Below, one piece after another: positions 24,231 through 33,531 of a stretch of DNA of 64,000 bases (its first letter is position 1; each line of letters starts with the position of its first letter). This DNA is from Belnapia arida (GTDB lineage Bacteria; Pseudomonadota; Alphaproteobacteria; Acetobacterales; Acetobacteraceae). Under the pieces are notes generated by a model. The model searched no databases. It was not told where the DNA came from and was given only the letters and a program-made list of their open reading frames with translations. The position numbers were made by a program, and so were the translations under genes. Location: contig NZ_JAETWB010000009.1 in assembly GCF_016773205.1 (NCBI RefSeq), forward strand, positions 1 through 64,000, given 5' to 3'.

Positions 24231-24926
24231 CTATCCCTGCTGCGCCCCGGCCTTCTCCGGCAGCGGGAAGAAGGTGAGGAAGCGCGCCGCCAGCGCCCGG
24301 TCGCCCTCGACCCGCAGCGCCCCGGCCGCCTCCAGCGCCGCGAGGGGCTCGCCGCCATAGATCGCGGCGGCGATGACCGCCGGCGCCCCGTCGAAGACCA
24401 GCTCGGCCCCTTCGACCGGCCCGGCGGCGATGGCGATCCGGCCGCCGTCCAGCCGCGCCAGATAGCGCTCATGGCCCAGCCGGAAGCCGACCCGCGCGCT
24501 GAGCCCCCCGGCCCGCCCCGCATCCAGCATGGTGCGGAGCGAGAGCAGCAGCGAGGCGGCGCTGAAGGGCAGGCTCGGGTCGTGGTGCGGCGAGCGCGCA
24601 GCCCAGCGGCCGAGCGCCTGGAAGATCGGCTCGCTCTCCAGCCCCCATTCGGTCAGCGCATAGACCTGGGCCGAGGCCGGGGGCGGCAGGCGGCGCCGCG
24701 CCACCACCCCGGCGGCTTCCAGCCCGGCCAAGCGCTGGGTCAGCACATTGGCGCTGATGCCGGGCAGGCTGGCGCGCAGCTCGCCGAAGCGCCGGGGACC
24801 GAACATCAGCTCCCGCATCACCAGCAGTGCCCAGCGCTCGCCGACGAGGTCGAGGGCATGGGCGGCGGCGCAGGCATCTTCGTACCAGCGGCGCGGCTCA
24901 GGGTTAGTTATTTTTTCTGACTTCAT
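24231..24926 (-). CDS. HxlR-family transcriptional regulator
   Basis: The 231-residue protein has an HxlR winged helix at the N-terminus (LDLVGERWALLVMRELMFGP, then RFGELRASLPGISANVLTQR, about 27-70). A C-terminal half resembles SCP2/sterol-carrier-like effector domains found on long HxlR proteins. It is divergent from a VOC gene across a 56-base AT-rich gap (TTGCAAAATATAACT), which probably holds its operator and both promoters. It likely controls the VOC gene in response to a small hydrophobic or electrophilic compound. Confidence 0.86.
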   Translation of the reverse strand: MKSEKITNPEPRRWYEDACAAAHALDLVGERWALLVMRELMFGPRRFGELRASLPGISANVLTQRLAGLEAAGVVARRRLPPPASAQVYALTEWGLESEPIFQALGRWAARSPHHDPSLPFSAASLLLSLRTMLDAGRAGGLSARVGFRLGHERYLARLDGGRIAIAAGPVEGAELVFDGAPAVIAAAIYGGEPLAALEAAGALRVEGDRALAARFLTFFPLPEKAGAQQG

Positions 24927-24982
24927 GGTTGCAAAATATAACTGTCCGGGCGAGGCTGGCCAAGCCCCAGGAGGAAAACGCC

Positions 24983-25417
24983 ATGCCGAAGCTGATCTTC
25001 GTGAACCTGCCCGTGACCGACCTGACGCGTTCCATTGCCTTCTACGAGGCCGTAGGCGCGACGCTGGACCGCCGCTTCACCGATGAGACCGCCGCCTGCA
25101 TGGTCTTCTCCGAGACCATCCACGCCATGCTGCTGACCCATGACAAGTACCGGCAGTTCACCGCCAAGCCGATCGCCGATGCCCATGCCTCGAGCGCCGC
25201 GCTGATCTGCCTTTCCGCCGAGAGCCGCGCCGAGGTGGATGCCATGGCCGAGCGGGCGGGTGATGCCGGCGGCGCCAGGGACCCGTGCAAGGTGCAGGAT
25301 TACGGCTTCATGTATGGCCGCAGCTTCGAGGATCCGGACGGCCATCACTGGGAGATCATGTGGATGGACCTTGAGGCGGCGAAGGCCGCGATGGGGCAGG
25401 GGCAGGTGGCATCCTGA
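24983..25417 (+). CDS. VOC-family glyoxalase-like protein
   Basis: The 144-residue single-module VOC protein opens MPKLIFVNLPVTDLTRSIAF and closes MYGRSFEDPDGHHWEIMWMD. This is the common bacterial lactoylglutathione-lyase-like branch (YyaH/PhnB-like). The DGHHWEIMW motif supplies a Glu in the metal-ligand position, but the first-strand ligand is absent (FVNLPV), so activity is uncertain. AGGAGG precedes the ATG. Divergent from the HxlR regulator, which probably controls it. Confidence 0.82.
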   Translation: MPKLIFVNLPVTDLTRSIAFYEAVGATLDRRFTDETAACMVFSETIHAMLLTHDKYRQFTAKPIADAHASSAALICLSAESRAEVDAMAERAGDAGGARDPCKVQDYGFMYGRSFEDPDGHHWEIMWMDLEAAKAAMGQGQVAS

Positions 25418-25484
25418 GGGGACGGCTCGACCTCACGGCGCTTCGGCGCTCCACTGCGGGCGGGAACCCCACGGAGCCTGCCCG

Positions 25485-25877
25485 ATGCGCTTCAATCATG
25501 TCGCCAACCGGCTGAACCCGGAGCATTTCGAGACGGTGGTCGCGCTCTTCACCGCACGGCTCGGCTTCGCCGTGCTGCGGCGGACGGAGCGCGCCATCTG
25601 GCTGCGCCAGCCGGGGGCGAACATCGACCTGCAATTCAGCCGCAGCGACGCGCCCGGGCGGGATGTGGACAAGCTTCGCTCCCAGGTCTCCTTCCTCAGC
25701 GAGACGCCGCGGGAGGCGCTGGAGGCGCTGGCCGCCTGGCTGGCGGGGAAGGGGGTGGAGGCGCGGGTCGGCGCCTATTCGCCGCGGGAGTTCTACCTCG
25801 ACGCCCCGGCGGCCTTCGTCGACTTCGTCATCGAGGCCATGCGGCCGGAACTGGCCGACTACCCGCTGGACGAATAG
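25485..25877 (+). CDS. VOC-superfamily-like protein
   Basis: The 130-residue protein begins MRFNHVANRLNPEHFETVVA and shows a VOC-like beta-alpha-beta-beta-beta pattern: FTARLGFAVLRRTERAIWLR, then FYLDAPAAFVDFVIEAM. The ligand positions are not clearly conserved, and no substrate can be proposed. GGAG lies about 8 bases before the ATG. It lies 67 bases after the previous VOC gene and 51 before hisZ, so it could belong with either. Confidence 0.65.
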   Translation: MRFNHVANRLNPEHFETVVALFTARLGFAVLRRTERAIWLRQPGANIDLQFSRSDAPGRDVDKLRSQVSFLSETPREALEALAAWLAGKGVEARVGAYSPREFYLDAPAAFVDFVIEAMRPELADYPLDE

Positions 25878-25928
25878 GGGCGTGAGCCCCTTGCATCGCC
25901 ACCGGGCGCCTGCCACACCCGCGCCCGC

Positions 25929-27095
25929 ATGACCGACGACCTGCCCAACCCCGCGCTGCTGCCCGCCGGGCTGATGGACCTCCTCCCCCCCGAGGCGGAG
26001 CGGGAGGCGGCGCTCGTCGAGACGCTGATGGCCGCCTTCGCCGGCCATGGCTATGAGCGGGTGAAGCCGCCGCTGCTGGAATTCGAGGACAGCCTGCTGG
26101 CCGGCTCCGGTGCCGCCGTCGCCGAGCAGACCTTCCGGCTGATGGACCCGGTCAGCCAGCGGATGATGGGGCTCCGCGCCGACACCACCCCGCAGGTCGC
26201 CCGCATCGCCGCCACCCGGCTCGGCCTGCAGGCCCGCCCGCTCCGCCTCTGCTATGCCGGCCAGGTGCTGCGCGTGCGCGGCACCCAACTCGCGCCCGAG
26301 CGGCAGCTGCCCCAGGCGGGCATCGAGCTGATCGGCAGCGACGCGGCGGAGGCGGATGCCGAGGTGGCGCTGGTTGCCGCCGAGGCGCTGGCGCGGGCCG
26401 GCGTCGCCGCCGTCTCGCTCGACATCACCCTGCCCACCATGGCGCCGGCCCTGCTGGAGGCGGCCGGGGTGCCGCCTGCGCTCAGCCAGCGGCTGGCCCG
26501 GGCGCTCGACCGCAAGGACGCCGCCGCGGCGACGGAGCTGGCCGAGCAGGCCGGACCGCTTGCCGCCGCGCTGCCGGTGCTGCTGGCCGCCGCCGGGCCG
26601 GCCGACGGGGCGCTGGAGGCGCTGGCGGGGGCCGACCTGCCGCCCGCGGCGCGCGCCATCGCCGACAATGCGGCGGCCGTCATCGCCGCCATCCGGGCCC
26701 GCGCGCCCGATCTCCGCATCACTCTCGACCCGGTGGAGTTCCGCGGCTTCCGCTACCATGTGGGCGTCGCCTTCACCCTCTACGGGCCGGGCGCCACGGG
26801 CGAGCTGGCGCGGGGCGGCCGCTACGTCTCGGCCAATGACGAGCCGGCGACGGGGATGAGCCTCTACCCCGATGCCGTGCTGCGCGCTGCCCGGCCGGCA
26901 ACCGCGCGGCCGCGCATCTTCCTCCCCCTCGGCACCCCGCCCGCCGCGGCCGCGGCCTTGCGGGACGGGGGCTTCGCCACGGTCGCCGCCCTGGCGCCGG
27001 GCGACAGCCCTGCCGCGCTGCGCTGCACGCATGTCCTGCGCGACGGCGAGGCCCAGCCCTTCAGCGCCATGCCTTTCAGCAAGGACGATGTGTGA
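25929..27095 (+). CDS. hisZ: ATP phosphoribosyltransferase regulatory subunit HisZ
   Basis: HisZ is a catalytically inactive histidyl-tRNA synthetase paralogue that forms the hetero-octamer with short HisG, the first enzyme of histidine synthesis. The 388-residue protein keeps the class II fold markers [17 protein letters not shown] at the start and [16 protein letters not shown] at about 79-94. It lacks the synthetase C-terminal anticodon-binding domain. Its stop overlaps the purA start by one base (TGATG), so the two are translated together. hisG is not in the window. Confidence 0.92.
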   Translation: MTDDLPNPALLPAGLMDLLPPEAEREAALVETLMAAFAGHGYERVKPPLLEFEDSLLAGSGAAVAEQTFRLMDPVSQRMMGLRADTTPQVARIAATRLGLQARPLRLCYAGQVLRVRGTQLAPERQLPQAGIELIGSDAAEADAEVALVAAEALARAGVAAVSLDITLPTMAPALLEAAGVPPALSQRLARALDRKDAAAATELAEQAGPLAAALPVLLAAAGPADGALEALAGADLPPAARAIADNAAAVIAAIRARAPDLRITLDPVEFRGFRYHVGVAFTLYGPGATGELARGGRYVSANDEPATGMSLYPDAVLRAARPATARPRIFLPLGTPPAAAAALRDGGFATVAALAPGDSPAALRCTHVLRDGEAQPFSAMPFSKDDV

Positions 27096-28384
27096 TGGCC
27101 AATGTCGCGGTGATCGGCGCTCAGTGGGGCGACGAGGGCAAGGGCAAGGTGGTGGACTGGCTGGCGAGCCGGGCCGACATCGTCGTGCGCTTCCAGGGCG
27201 GGCACAATGCGGGCCACACCCTCGTCATCGGCGAGCAGGTCTACAAGCTCTCGCTGCTGCCCTCGGGCGTGGTGCGCGGCAAGCTCGGCATCATCGGCAA
27301 TGGCGTGGTGCTCGACCCGGATGCGCTGCTCGCGGAGATCGACCGCGTGACCGCGCAGGGGCTGTCGGTGACGCCGGAGAACCTCCGCATCGCCGAGAAC
27401 ACGCCGCTGATCCTGCCGCTGCACCCGGCGCTCGACAAGGCGCGCGAGGCAGCGCGCGGCGAGGACAAGATCGGCACCACGGGGAGGGGGATTGGCCCGG
27501 CCTATGAGGACAAGGTCGGCCGCCGCTCCATCCGCCTGTGTGATCTGGCGGAGCCGGCGACGCTCTCGGCCAAGCTCGACGAGCTGCTGCTGCACCACAA
27601 CAGCCTGCTGCGCGGCCTCGGCGCCCAGACCTTCGAGAAGCAGGCGCTGCTGGATGGGCTGCTGGCGCTGGCGCCGCGGCTGCTGCCCTTCTCCGAGGCG
27701 GTGTGGGAGCGGCTGGACGCCTCCCGCCACAACGGCCAGCGCGTGCTGTTCGAAGGCGCCCAGGCGGTGATGCTCGACGTCGACCACGGCACCTACCCCT
27801 ACGTGACCAGCAGCAACACCGTCGCCGGCAATGCGGCGGCAGGCGCGGGCATCGGGCCGGATGCGATCGGCATGGTCCTCGGCATCGCCAAGGCCTACAC
27901 GACGCGCGTGGGCAGCGGCCCCTTCCCGACCGAGCTGCAGGACGAGATCGGCCGTGGCCTCGGCGAGCGCGGCCGCGAGTTCGGCACGGTGACCGGCCGC
28001 CCCCGCCGCTGCGGCTGGTTCGACGCCTGCATGGTGCGCCAGGCGGTGAAGACAGGCGGCATCCAGGGCCTCGCGCTCACCAAGCTCGACGTGCTGGACG
28101 GGCTTACGGAGTTGAGGATCTGCACCGGCTACACGATCGGCGGCGAGCACTATCGGCGCCTGCCGGCCGCTGCCGGTGCGCAGGCCGCAGCGCAGCCGGT
28201 CTATGAGGTGCTGGAGGGCTGGACCAGCTCTACCCGCGGCGCCCGCTCCTATGCCGACCTTCCGGCTGCGGCGGTGAAGTATGTCCGCCGCATCGAGGAG
28301 CTGGTCGAGGCGCCGGTGGTGCTGCTCAGCACCAGCCCGGACCGCGACGACACGATCACGCTGCGCGACCCCTTCGCGGGGTAG
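27095..28384 (+). CDS. purA: Adenylosuccinate synthetase
   Basis: PurA condenses IMP with aspartate using GTP, the first committed step to AMP. The 429-residue protein has the N-terminal [44 protein letters not shown], the central [20 protein letters not shown] and a late [16 protein letters not shown] block. I take ATG 27095 rather than the GTG codon just upstream, as it gives [12 protein letters not shown]. The hisZ-purA pairing is common in alphaproteobacteria. Confidence 0.97.
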   Translation: MANVAVIGAQWGDEGKGKVVDWLASRADIVVRFQGGHNAGHTLVIGEQVYKLSLLPSGVVRGKLGIIGNGVVLDPDALLAEIDRVTAQGLSVTPENLRIAENTPLILPLHPALDKAREAARGEDKIGTTGRGIGPAYEDKVGRRSIRLCDLAEPATLSAKLDELLLHHNSLLRGLGAQTFEKQALLDGLLALAPRLLPFSEAVWERLDASRHNGQRVLFEGAQAVMLDVDHGTYPYVTSSNTVAGNAAAGAGIGPDAIGMVLGIAKAYTTRVGSGPFPTELQDEIGRGLGERGREFGTVTGRPRRCGWFDACMVRQAVKTGGIQGLALTKLDVLDGLTELRICTGYTIGGEHYRRLPAAAGAQAAAQPVYEVLEGWTSSTRGARSYADLPAAAVKYVRRIEELVEAPVVLLSTSPDRDDTITLRDPFAG

Positions 28385-28385
28385 C

Positions 28386-28676
28386 ATGTCGGCGCTCTAC
28401 CCGCGCCTTGCCGGCTTCATCCAGGCCTGGTTCCACCAGGATTGCGATCTGGACGGCGACGATGCGGAGATCATGGGAACGGTGCGGCGGGCGACGGCGG
28501 CGGCGGAGCGGACGGCGCTCGCCGCCGAGCTTCGCCGCTTCCTCGCCGACCATCCCGGCAGCCTCGCTGATGCCGCCTTCCTGCGGCACTTGGAACCAGA
28601 TATCGACCCTTCGGCCAACGGCCAGTCCACGGCCGGTTGGTTGAGGGAGATCCTGCGGCTGCTGGAGCAGCCTTAG
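28386..28676 (+). CDS. CdiI-like contact-dependent inhibition immunity protein (orphan)
   Basis: The 96-residue acidic protein has the pattern YPRLAGFIQAWFHQDCDLDG at its start. A helical middle and SANGQSTAGWLREILRLLE at the end follow. This matches the small CdiI-type immunity family, whose hallmark is F-x-x-W-F-H-Q-D. Such proteins bind and neutralise a cognate CdiA C-terminal toxin. No toxin, CdiA or CdiB gene is near. It starts 2 bases after the purA stop and ends sharing four bases (TTAG) with the convergent lipase gene. Confidence 0.7.
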   Translation: MSALYPRLAGFIQAWFHQDCDLDGDDAEIMGTVRRATAAAERTALAAELRRFLADHPGSLADAAFLRHLEPDIDPSANGQSTAGWLREILRLLEQP

Positions 28677-29695
28677 ATCAGGTTCAGGTCCCGCCCGATC
28701 GCGGCCAGGTCGTCGCGGACCCCGGTGAAGACGTCGTTCGCCTCCGCCTGCACATCCTGCCGCCAGCCATCGATCAGCGACCGGAAGACCTGCGGGTCGC
28801 CGCCGTCGCTGTCGTAGATGCTGCGCAGCGCGAGCAGCTGCGGGTCGGTCGTGCCCGTCTCCGGCACGATCAGCTCCGGCTCGGGCGAGGCAGCGGCGGC
28901 CGTCACGCTGCTCGCATAGAGCTCCGGCGCGTGCTGTGCCGTATCGAGCCGGGCGAGGCCGGCAATGCCCGCCTGCGGCGAGAGGTCAGCGGTCTTTCCC
29001 GGCAGCAGCATGATGTCGCCGCGGTTCTCGTAGTTCACCGTGAGGCTGTTGATGGCCGCCAGCGCCTGGGCTTCGGTGAGGCCGGGAAGTTCCTCCGCCG
29101 CCTTGTCGGCGGCGAGGTTCGCCAGCGCCGGGTCGGACCTCAACACCTCGCCGATCTCCGCCCGGTGCGCACCGAGCGCGACCGCCGGGTCATCGGCGAC
29201 GACGAAATTGGTGATGCGTGCATCCACGCCCGGCGGCAGGAGGGCGCCCGGCGAGCCGAAGGTGACGGCATCATAGGTCACGCCCGCCTGCTCGGGGTGC
29301 GCGGCCATGAATTGCTGCGCCAGCGACCCGCCGAGGCTGTGCCCCGTCACCACGATCTGGTCGTAGCGGCCGCTCGCCGCCGCCTGGTCCACCGCCTGGA
29401 TCAACGTGGTGAAGTCCGTGTAATCCGCGTTGATGTTCTGCAGGTCGTTGAAGCTGTCCTGCTGGTCGTCGCTGCCGCGGAAGGCGATGACGAGGCTTTC
29501 CTGGCCATCCACCGCGCCCTCAGCCAGCAGCGCGGCCGAGTTGTCGCTCTGGTAGAGGCCCCCCACGAAGCTCTGCCCGGCGCCGAGGGTGAGGGGAAGG
29601 GTGGCCGGGCTGAAGCCCGCCGGCAGCGTGACCGGGGTGTTGGAATAGGCGTTGAGCGAAAGCTGCGCGAGCGCAGCGTCAGTCGCTGTCGTCAC
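28673..29695 (-). CDS. Lipase class 3-like alpha/beta hydrolase
   Basis: The 340-residue protein has the lipase-3 nucleophile elbow GHSLGGSLA with Ser120, an upstream LVIAFRGSDD oxyanion block and a downstream FGSPGALLP. An Asp/His pair is likely in the FVVADDPAVALGAH region. It starts with GTG at 29695 and has no signal peptide or TM helix. The Ala/Asp-rich, low-basic composition resembles type I-secreted hydrolases, but I see no clear RTX nonapeptides. The 207 bases upstream, before prfC, hold its promoter and nothing else I can identify. Confidence 0.8.
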   Translation of the reverse strand: MTTATDAALAQLSLNAYSNTPVTLPAGFSPATLPLTLGAGQSFVGGLYQSDNSAALLAEGAVDGQESLVIAFRGSDDQQDSFNDLQNINADYTDFTTLIQAVDQAAASGRYDQIVVTGHSLGGSLAQQFMAAHPEQAGVTYDAVTFGSPGALLPPGVDARITNFVVADDPAVALGAHRAEIGEVLRSDPALANLAADKAAEELPGLTEAQALAAINSLTVNYENRGDIMLLPGKTADLSPQAGIAGLARLDTAQHAPELYASSVTAAAASPEPELIVPETGTTDPQLLALRSIYDSDGGDPQVFRSLIDGWRQDVQAEANDVFTGVRDDLAAIGRDLNLI

Positions 29696-29902
29696 TGGGT
29701 CTCTCCTAGGTTGTGGCCACCCGTATGACGGGGGCGAAGGGCCCGCCGATGGCGAGGCCCCGCCGGCTTACCCGGGGGCGTGCCCGGTGCGGCTTTCTGG
29801 AGAGAGAACACGCGGCCCTTGCTCAAGGTTCCGCGCGATTGCGCTGGTGGCAATTGCTCCGGGCGGCTGTTCAACCGAGCCGGTTACCTTCCGAGATCCA
29901 TC

Positions 29903-31528
29903 TTAACGCTTCGCCATTTCCAGCCCGTGTTGCTCGCGCACGGCGTGGAAGCGCAGCATCGGCCATTCCTCCTCCGCCCGCTTGCGCCGCCAGTCGGAGC
30001 CGAAGAAGGCGACCAGTGCGCCGTCATGGTCCTCGCCAGCATCGCGGCGGTTGGTAGCGGCGAAACGGTCGAGCGCGGCGCGGTCATCTCCCGTCACCCA
30101 GCGCATCATCTGCCACATCGTGTCGTCGAAGCCGGCCGGGACGCCATATTCGACCTTGAGACGGCTCTGCAGCACATCGAGCTGAAGCTGCCCAACCACG
30201 CCGACGACAGGGTTCGAGCCGTCGAGCGGGCGGAAGAGCTGCACCACGCCTTCCTCGGCCAGCTGGGAGAGCGCCGTCTTCAGCTTCTTCGCCAGCATTG
30301 GGTCTTCGAGCCGGACATGACGCAGGATCTCAGGCGCGAAGCTCGGCACGCCCCGGAAGTTGATCGCCTCGCCCTCGGTCAGCGTGTCGCCGATGCGCAG
30401 GGTGCCGTGATTGGCCACCCCCACGACATCGCCCGGCCAGGCCTCCTCGGCCACCTGCCGGTCCTTGGCGAAGAAGAACAATGGCGCGTTGACCGGCACC
30501 TGCTTGCCGGTGCGGACCTGCTTCAGCCGCATCCCCTTCACCAGCCGCCCGGAGCAGAGCCGGACGAAGGCGACGCGGTCGCGGTGGTTCGGGTCCATGT
30601 TGGCCTGGACCTTGAAGACGAAGCCGGTAAGCGCCGGCTCGCCCGGGTCTACGGGCCGTGCATCGGCGCTGCGGCTCTGCGGCGGCGGGGCGTAGCGGGC
30701 GAGGCCGTCCAGCAGGTGGCCGATGCCGAAGTCGCGCAGCGCGCTGCCGAAGAAGACCGGGGTGAGGGTGCCCTGGCGGAAGGCCTCCAGGTCGAACTCC
30801 GGGCAGGCCGCCTCGGCCAGCCCGACCTCCTCGGCCAGTGCCGCCGCCCGCTCGGGCCCGACCAGCCCGGCCAGTTTCGGATCATCCGGACCCGAGAGCG
30901 AAACGGCCGAGCGGTCATCCGCATCGACGGGGAGGAAGTGCCGCGCCAGCATGTCCCAGGTGCCGGCGAACTCGCTCGCCCGGCCGACCGGCCAGGCGAC
31001 CGGGGCGGCGTCCAGCGCCAGCGTCTTCTCGATCTCGTCGATCAGCTCGAAGGGGTCGCGCGCCTCGCGGTCCATCTTGTTGACGAAGGTGATGATCGGA
31101 ATGTCGCGCAGGCGACAGACCTCGAAGAGCTTGCGGGTCTGCGCCTCGATGCCCTTGGCGGCGTCCAGCACCATCACCGCGGCGTCGACGGCGGTCAGCG
31201 TGCGGTAGGTGTCCTCGGAGAAGTCCTCGTGGCCCGGCGTGTCCAGCAGGTTGAAGATCAGCCCGCCGCGCTCGAAGGTCATCACCGAGGTCGCGACCGA
31301 GATGCCGCGATCCTGCTCGATCTTCATCCAATCGGACCGGGTGCGGCGCGCATTGCCCTTGGCCCGCACCGCGCCGGCGAGCTGGATGGCGCCGCCGCGC
31401 AGCAGCAGCTTCTCGGTCAGCGTCGTCTTGCCGGCGTCGGGGTGGGCGATGATGGCGAAGGTGCGCCGCCGCCCCGCCTCGGCCGAAACCTGGTTCGGTG
31501 CCGTGGCGGAGAGGTCGGCCGGGGTCAT
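29903..31528 (-). CDS. prfC: Peptide chain release factor 3
   Basis: RF3 is a GTPase that removes RF1/RF2 from the ribosome after termination. The 541-residue protein has G1 HPDAGKTT (29-36), a switch region RGISVATSVMTFE, G3 DTPGHEDF, G4 NKMD and an elongation-factor-like domain II (LTGFVFKVQANMDPNHRDRV). It ends in the RF3-specific C-terminal domain. I choose ATG 31528; GTG 31537 just upstream is equally possible. No operon partner. Confidence 0.95.
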   Translation of the reverse strand: MTPADLSATAPNQVSAEAGRRRTFAIIAHPDAGKTTLTEKLLLRGGAIQLAGAVRAKGNARRTRSDWMKIEQDRGISVATSVMTFERGGLIFNLLDTPGHEDFSEDTYRTLTAVDAAVMVLDAAKGIEAQTRKLFEVCRLRDIPIITFVNKMDREARDPFELIDEIEKTLALDAAPVAWPVGRASEFAGTWDMLARHFLPVDADDRSAVSLSGPDDPKLAGLVGPERAAALAEEVGLAEAACPEFDLEAFRQGTLTPVFFGSALRDFGIGHLLDGLARYAPPPQSRSADARPVDPGEPALTGFVFKVQANMDPNHRDRVAFVRLCSGRLVKGMRLKQVRTGKQVPVNAPLFFFAKDRQVAEEAWPGDVVGVANHGTLRIGDTLTEGEAINFRGVPSFAPEILRHVRLEDPMLAKKLKTALSQLAEEGVVQLFRPLDGSNPVVGVVGQLQLDVLQSRLKVEYGVPAGFDDTMWQMMRWVTGDDRAALDRFAATNRRDAGEDHDGALVAFFGSDWRRKRAEEEWPMLRFHAVREQHGLEMAKR

Positions 31529-31655
31529 TGCGTCCACGGGCGCGTCTCTGTCTGTATGAGGTTCACCCTTGATCTAGGCGCCCCAGCGCCCAAAGACCAG
31601 GGCCGGTGGACAGCAGGCGGCCCCGGCGCAATGCTGGCCGACGGAGGGCATGGTG

Positions 31656-32510
31656 ATGGAATTGGGACGCCTCGGGGTCTGGTACCCCGCCGACCGGCTG
31701 GACGGGCCGGGCCTCGCCGCCCTCGCCCGCCGGGTGGAAGAGCTGGGCTACGGCACGCTCTGGTACCCGGAGGCGCGGGGCTACGAGTCCCTCACCCTCG
31801 CCGCCCACCTCCTCGCGTCCACCACGCGGCTGAAGGTCGGCAGCTCCATCGCCAACATCTATGCGCGGGACCCGTTTACCGCCCGCCGCGGCATGGCGAC
31901 GCTGAACGCCTTCCATGGCGGCCGCTTCGTCCTCGGCCTCGGCGTCAGCCACATCCCGATGGTGGAGGGGCTGCGCGGCCACCGCTACGACAAGCCGGTG
32001 CCCGCCATGCGCGGCTATCTCGACGGCATCCAGGCCGATACCGGCGAGGACTGGCCCATCCTCCTCGCCGCCCTCGGGCCGAAGATGCTGGAGCTAGCGG
32101 CGAAGCGCACTCACGGCGCCGTGCCCTACAACGTGACGCCGGAGCACACCCGCATCGCCGCCGGCATCCTCGGCCCGGGCAAGGTGCTGGCCGTCGAGCA
32201 GAAGGTCTGCCTCGAAACCGATCTCGCCAAGGCCCGCGCCATGGGCCGGGCCGAGCTCGCGCACTACATGACCCTGCCGAATTACGTGAACAACTGGCTG
32301 CGCATCGGCTTCACCGAGGACGACCTGAAGGATGGCGGCAGCGACCGCTTCATCGACGGCATGGTCGTCTCCGGCGACGCCGCGGCGGTGAAGGCGAAGC
32401 TCGCCGAGCACTTCGCGGCCGGGGCGACGCATCTCTGCATCCAGCCGGTGCATGCCAAGGGCGACATCGCCGCGCGCGACGCCATGCTGGCCGCGCTGGC
32501 CGACCTGTGA
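31656..32510 (+). CDS. LLM-class F420-type oxidoreductase (MSMEG_4141-like)
   Basis: The 284-residue TIM-barrel flavin/F420-type oxidoreductase begins [20 protein letters not shown] and contains [20 protein letters not shown] and [20 protein letters not shown]. These match the branch typified by mycobacterial MSMEG_4141. The substrate is unknown. The ATG at 31656 is favoured by GGAGG 8 bases upstream; ATG 31650 is too close to that site. It stands 13 bases before the Fgd-like gene and heads the operon that leads into cofEDC, which supports F420 rather than FMN as cofactor. Confidence 0.87.
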   Translation: MELGRLGVWYPADRLDGPGLAALARRVEELGYGTLWYPEARGYESLTLAAHLLASTTRLKVGSSIANIYARDPFTARRGMATLNAFHGGRFVLGLGVSHIPMVEGLRGHRYDKPVPAMRGYLDGIQADTGEDWPILLAALGPKMLELAAKRTHGAVPYNVTPEHTRIAAGILGPGKVLAVEQKVCLETDLAKARAMGRAELAHYMTLPNYVNNWLRIGFTEDDLKDGGSDRFIDGMVVSGDAAAVKAKLAEHFAAGATHLCIQPVHAKGDIAARDAMLAALADL

Positions 32511-32523
32511 AGGACACACACCG

Positions 32524-33528
32524 ATGCTGACGCTCGGCTACAAGGCCTCGGCCGAACAATTCGCGCCGGCGAAGCTGCTGGAATTCGGCATCATGGCCGA
32601 GGAATGCGGCTTCGATTCCTGCTTCATCTCCGACCACTTCCAGCCCTGGAAGCACACCGACGGCCATGCGCCGAACTCGCTGGTCTGGCTCGGCGCGCTC
32701 GGCGCCCGGACGCAGCGGCTGGTGATGGGCACCTCCGTGCTGACGCCGACCTTCCGCTACCACCCCTCGATCGTGGCGCAGGCCTTCGGCACGCTCGGCT
32801 CGATGTATCCCGGCCGCGTCATCCTCGGCATCGGCACGGGGGAGGGGCTGAACGAGGTGCCCTCCACCGGCGCGCCCTGGCCCGAGTTCAAGGAGCGCTT
32901 CGCCCGCATGCGCGAGGCGGTGCAGCTGATGCGGAAGCTCTGGTCGGAGGAGCGCGTCACCTTCGAAGGCCAGTACTACAAGACCGACAAGGCGACGATC
33001 TACGACCGGCCTGAGCAGATGGTGCCGATCTACGTCGCCGCCGCCGGCGCGCTCGTCGCCAAATATGCCGGCCGCGGCGGCGACGGCTTCATCTGCACCT
33101 CGGGCAAGAAGCGGGAACTCTACACCGAGACGCTGCTGCCCAACCTCGCCGCCGGGCTCGAGGCGGCAGGGGCCCCGAAGCCCGACTACGACCGCATGAT
33201 CGAGGTGAAGGTCTCCTTTGATACCGACAAGCAGCGCGCGCTGGAGGATACCCGCCACTGGGCTGCGCTGGCCCTCTCGCCCGAGGAGAAGATGTCGGTC
33301 GAGGACCCGGCCGAGATGGAGCGCCTGGCCGATGCCCTGCCGCTGGAGCGCGCCGCCAGCCGCTGGATCGTCTCCGACGACGCCGAGGAGCATGTCGAGC
33401 GCATCGGCGAGTACGTCGCGCTCGGCTTCAACCACCTCGTCTTCCACGCGCCGGGGCCGGACCAGGCGCGCTTCCTCAAGCTCTATGGGGAGCAGGTGCT
33501 GCCCCTGCTCCGCCGCCGCTTCGGCTGA
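32524..33528 (+). CDS. fgd: F420-dependent glucose-6-phosphate dehydrogenase-like (Fgd)
   Basis: Fgd oxidises glucose 6-phosphate to 6-phosphogluconolactone and reduces F420. The 334-residue product is close in length to mycobacterial Fgd1 (about 336). It shares [46 protein letters not shown] and the closing NHLVFHAPG. The catalytic residues correspond to His38, Trp42 and Glu107. GAAGGA precedes the ATG at 32524. It sits immediately before cofE, so this locus can both make F420 and reduce it. Relatives that take other sugar phosphates or alcohols exist, so the substrate should be tested. Confidence 0.9.
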   Translation: MLTLGYKASAEQFAPAKLLEFGIMAEECGFDSCFISDHFQPWKHTDGHAPNSLVWLGALGARTQRLVMGTSVLTPTFRYHPSIVAQAFGTLGSMYPGRVILGIGTGEGLNEVPSTGAPWPEFKERFARMREAVQLMRKLWSEERVTFEGQYYKTDKATIYDRPEQMVPIYVAAAGALVAKYAGRGGDGFICTSGKKRELYTETLLPNLAAGLEAAGAPKPDYDRMIEVKVSFDTDKQRALEDTRHWAALALSPEEKMSVEDPAEMERLADALPLERAASRWIVSDDAEEHVERIGEYVALGFNHLVFHAPGPDQARFLKLYGEQVLPLLRRRFG

Positions 33529-33531
33529 ACC

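Noticed and set aside
21338-24277. 979-codon open frame on the plus strand
   Set aside because: It is antisense to the CheR-PAS gene and carries no recognisable motif. The minus-strand frame has clear CheR and PAS motifs.
29780-32530. 916-codon plus-strand frame covering prfC
   Set aside because: It is a shadow of prfC and the LLM gene. The GTPase motifs lie only on the minus strand.
31656-33528. LLM enzymes as bacterial luciferases or FMN alkane monooxygenases
   Set aside because: The motifs fit F420-type subgroups and the genes adjoin F420 synthesis genes. FMN use cannot be excluded but is less likely.
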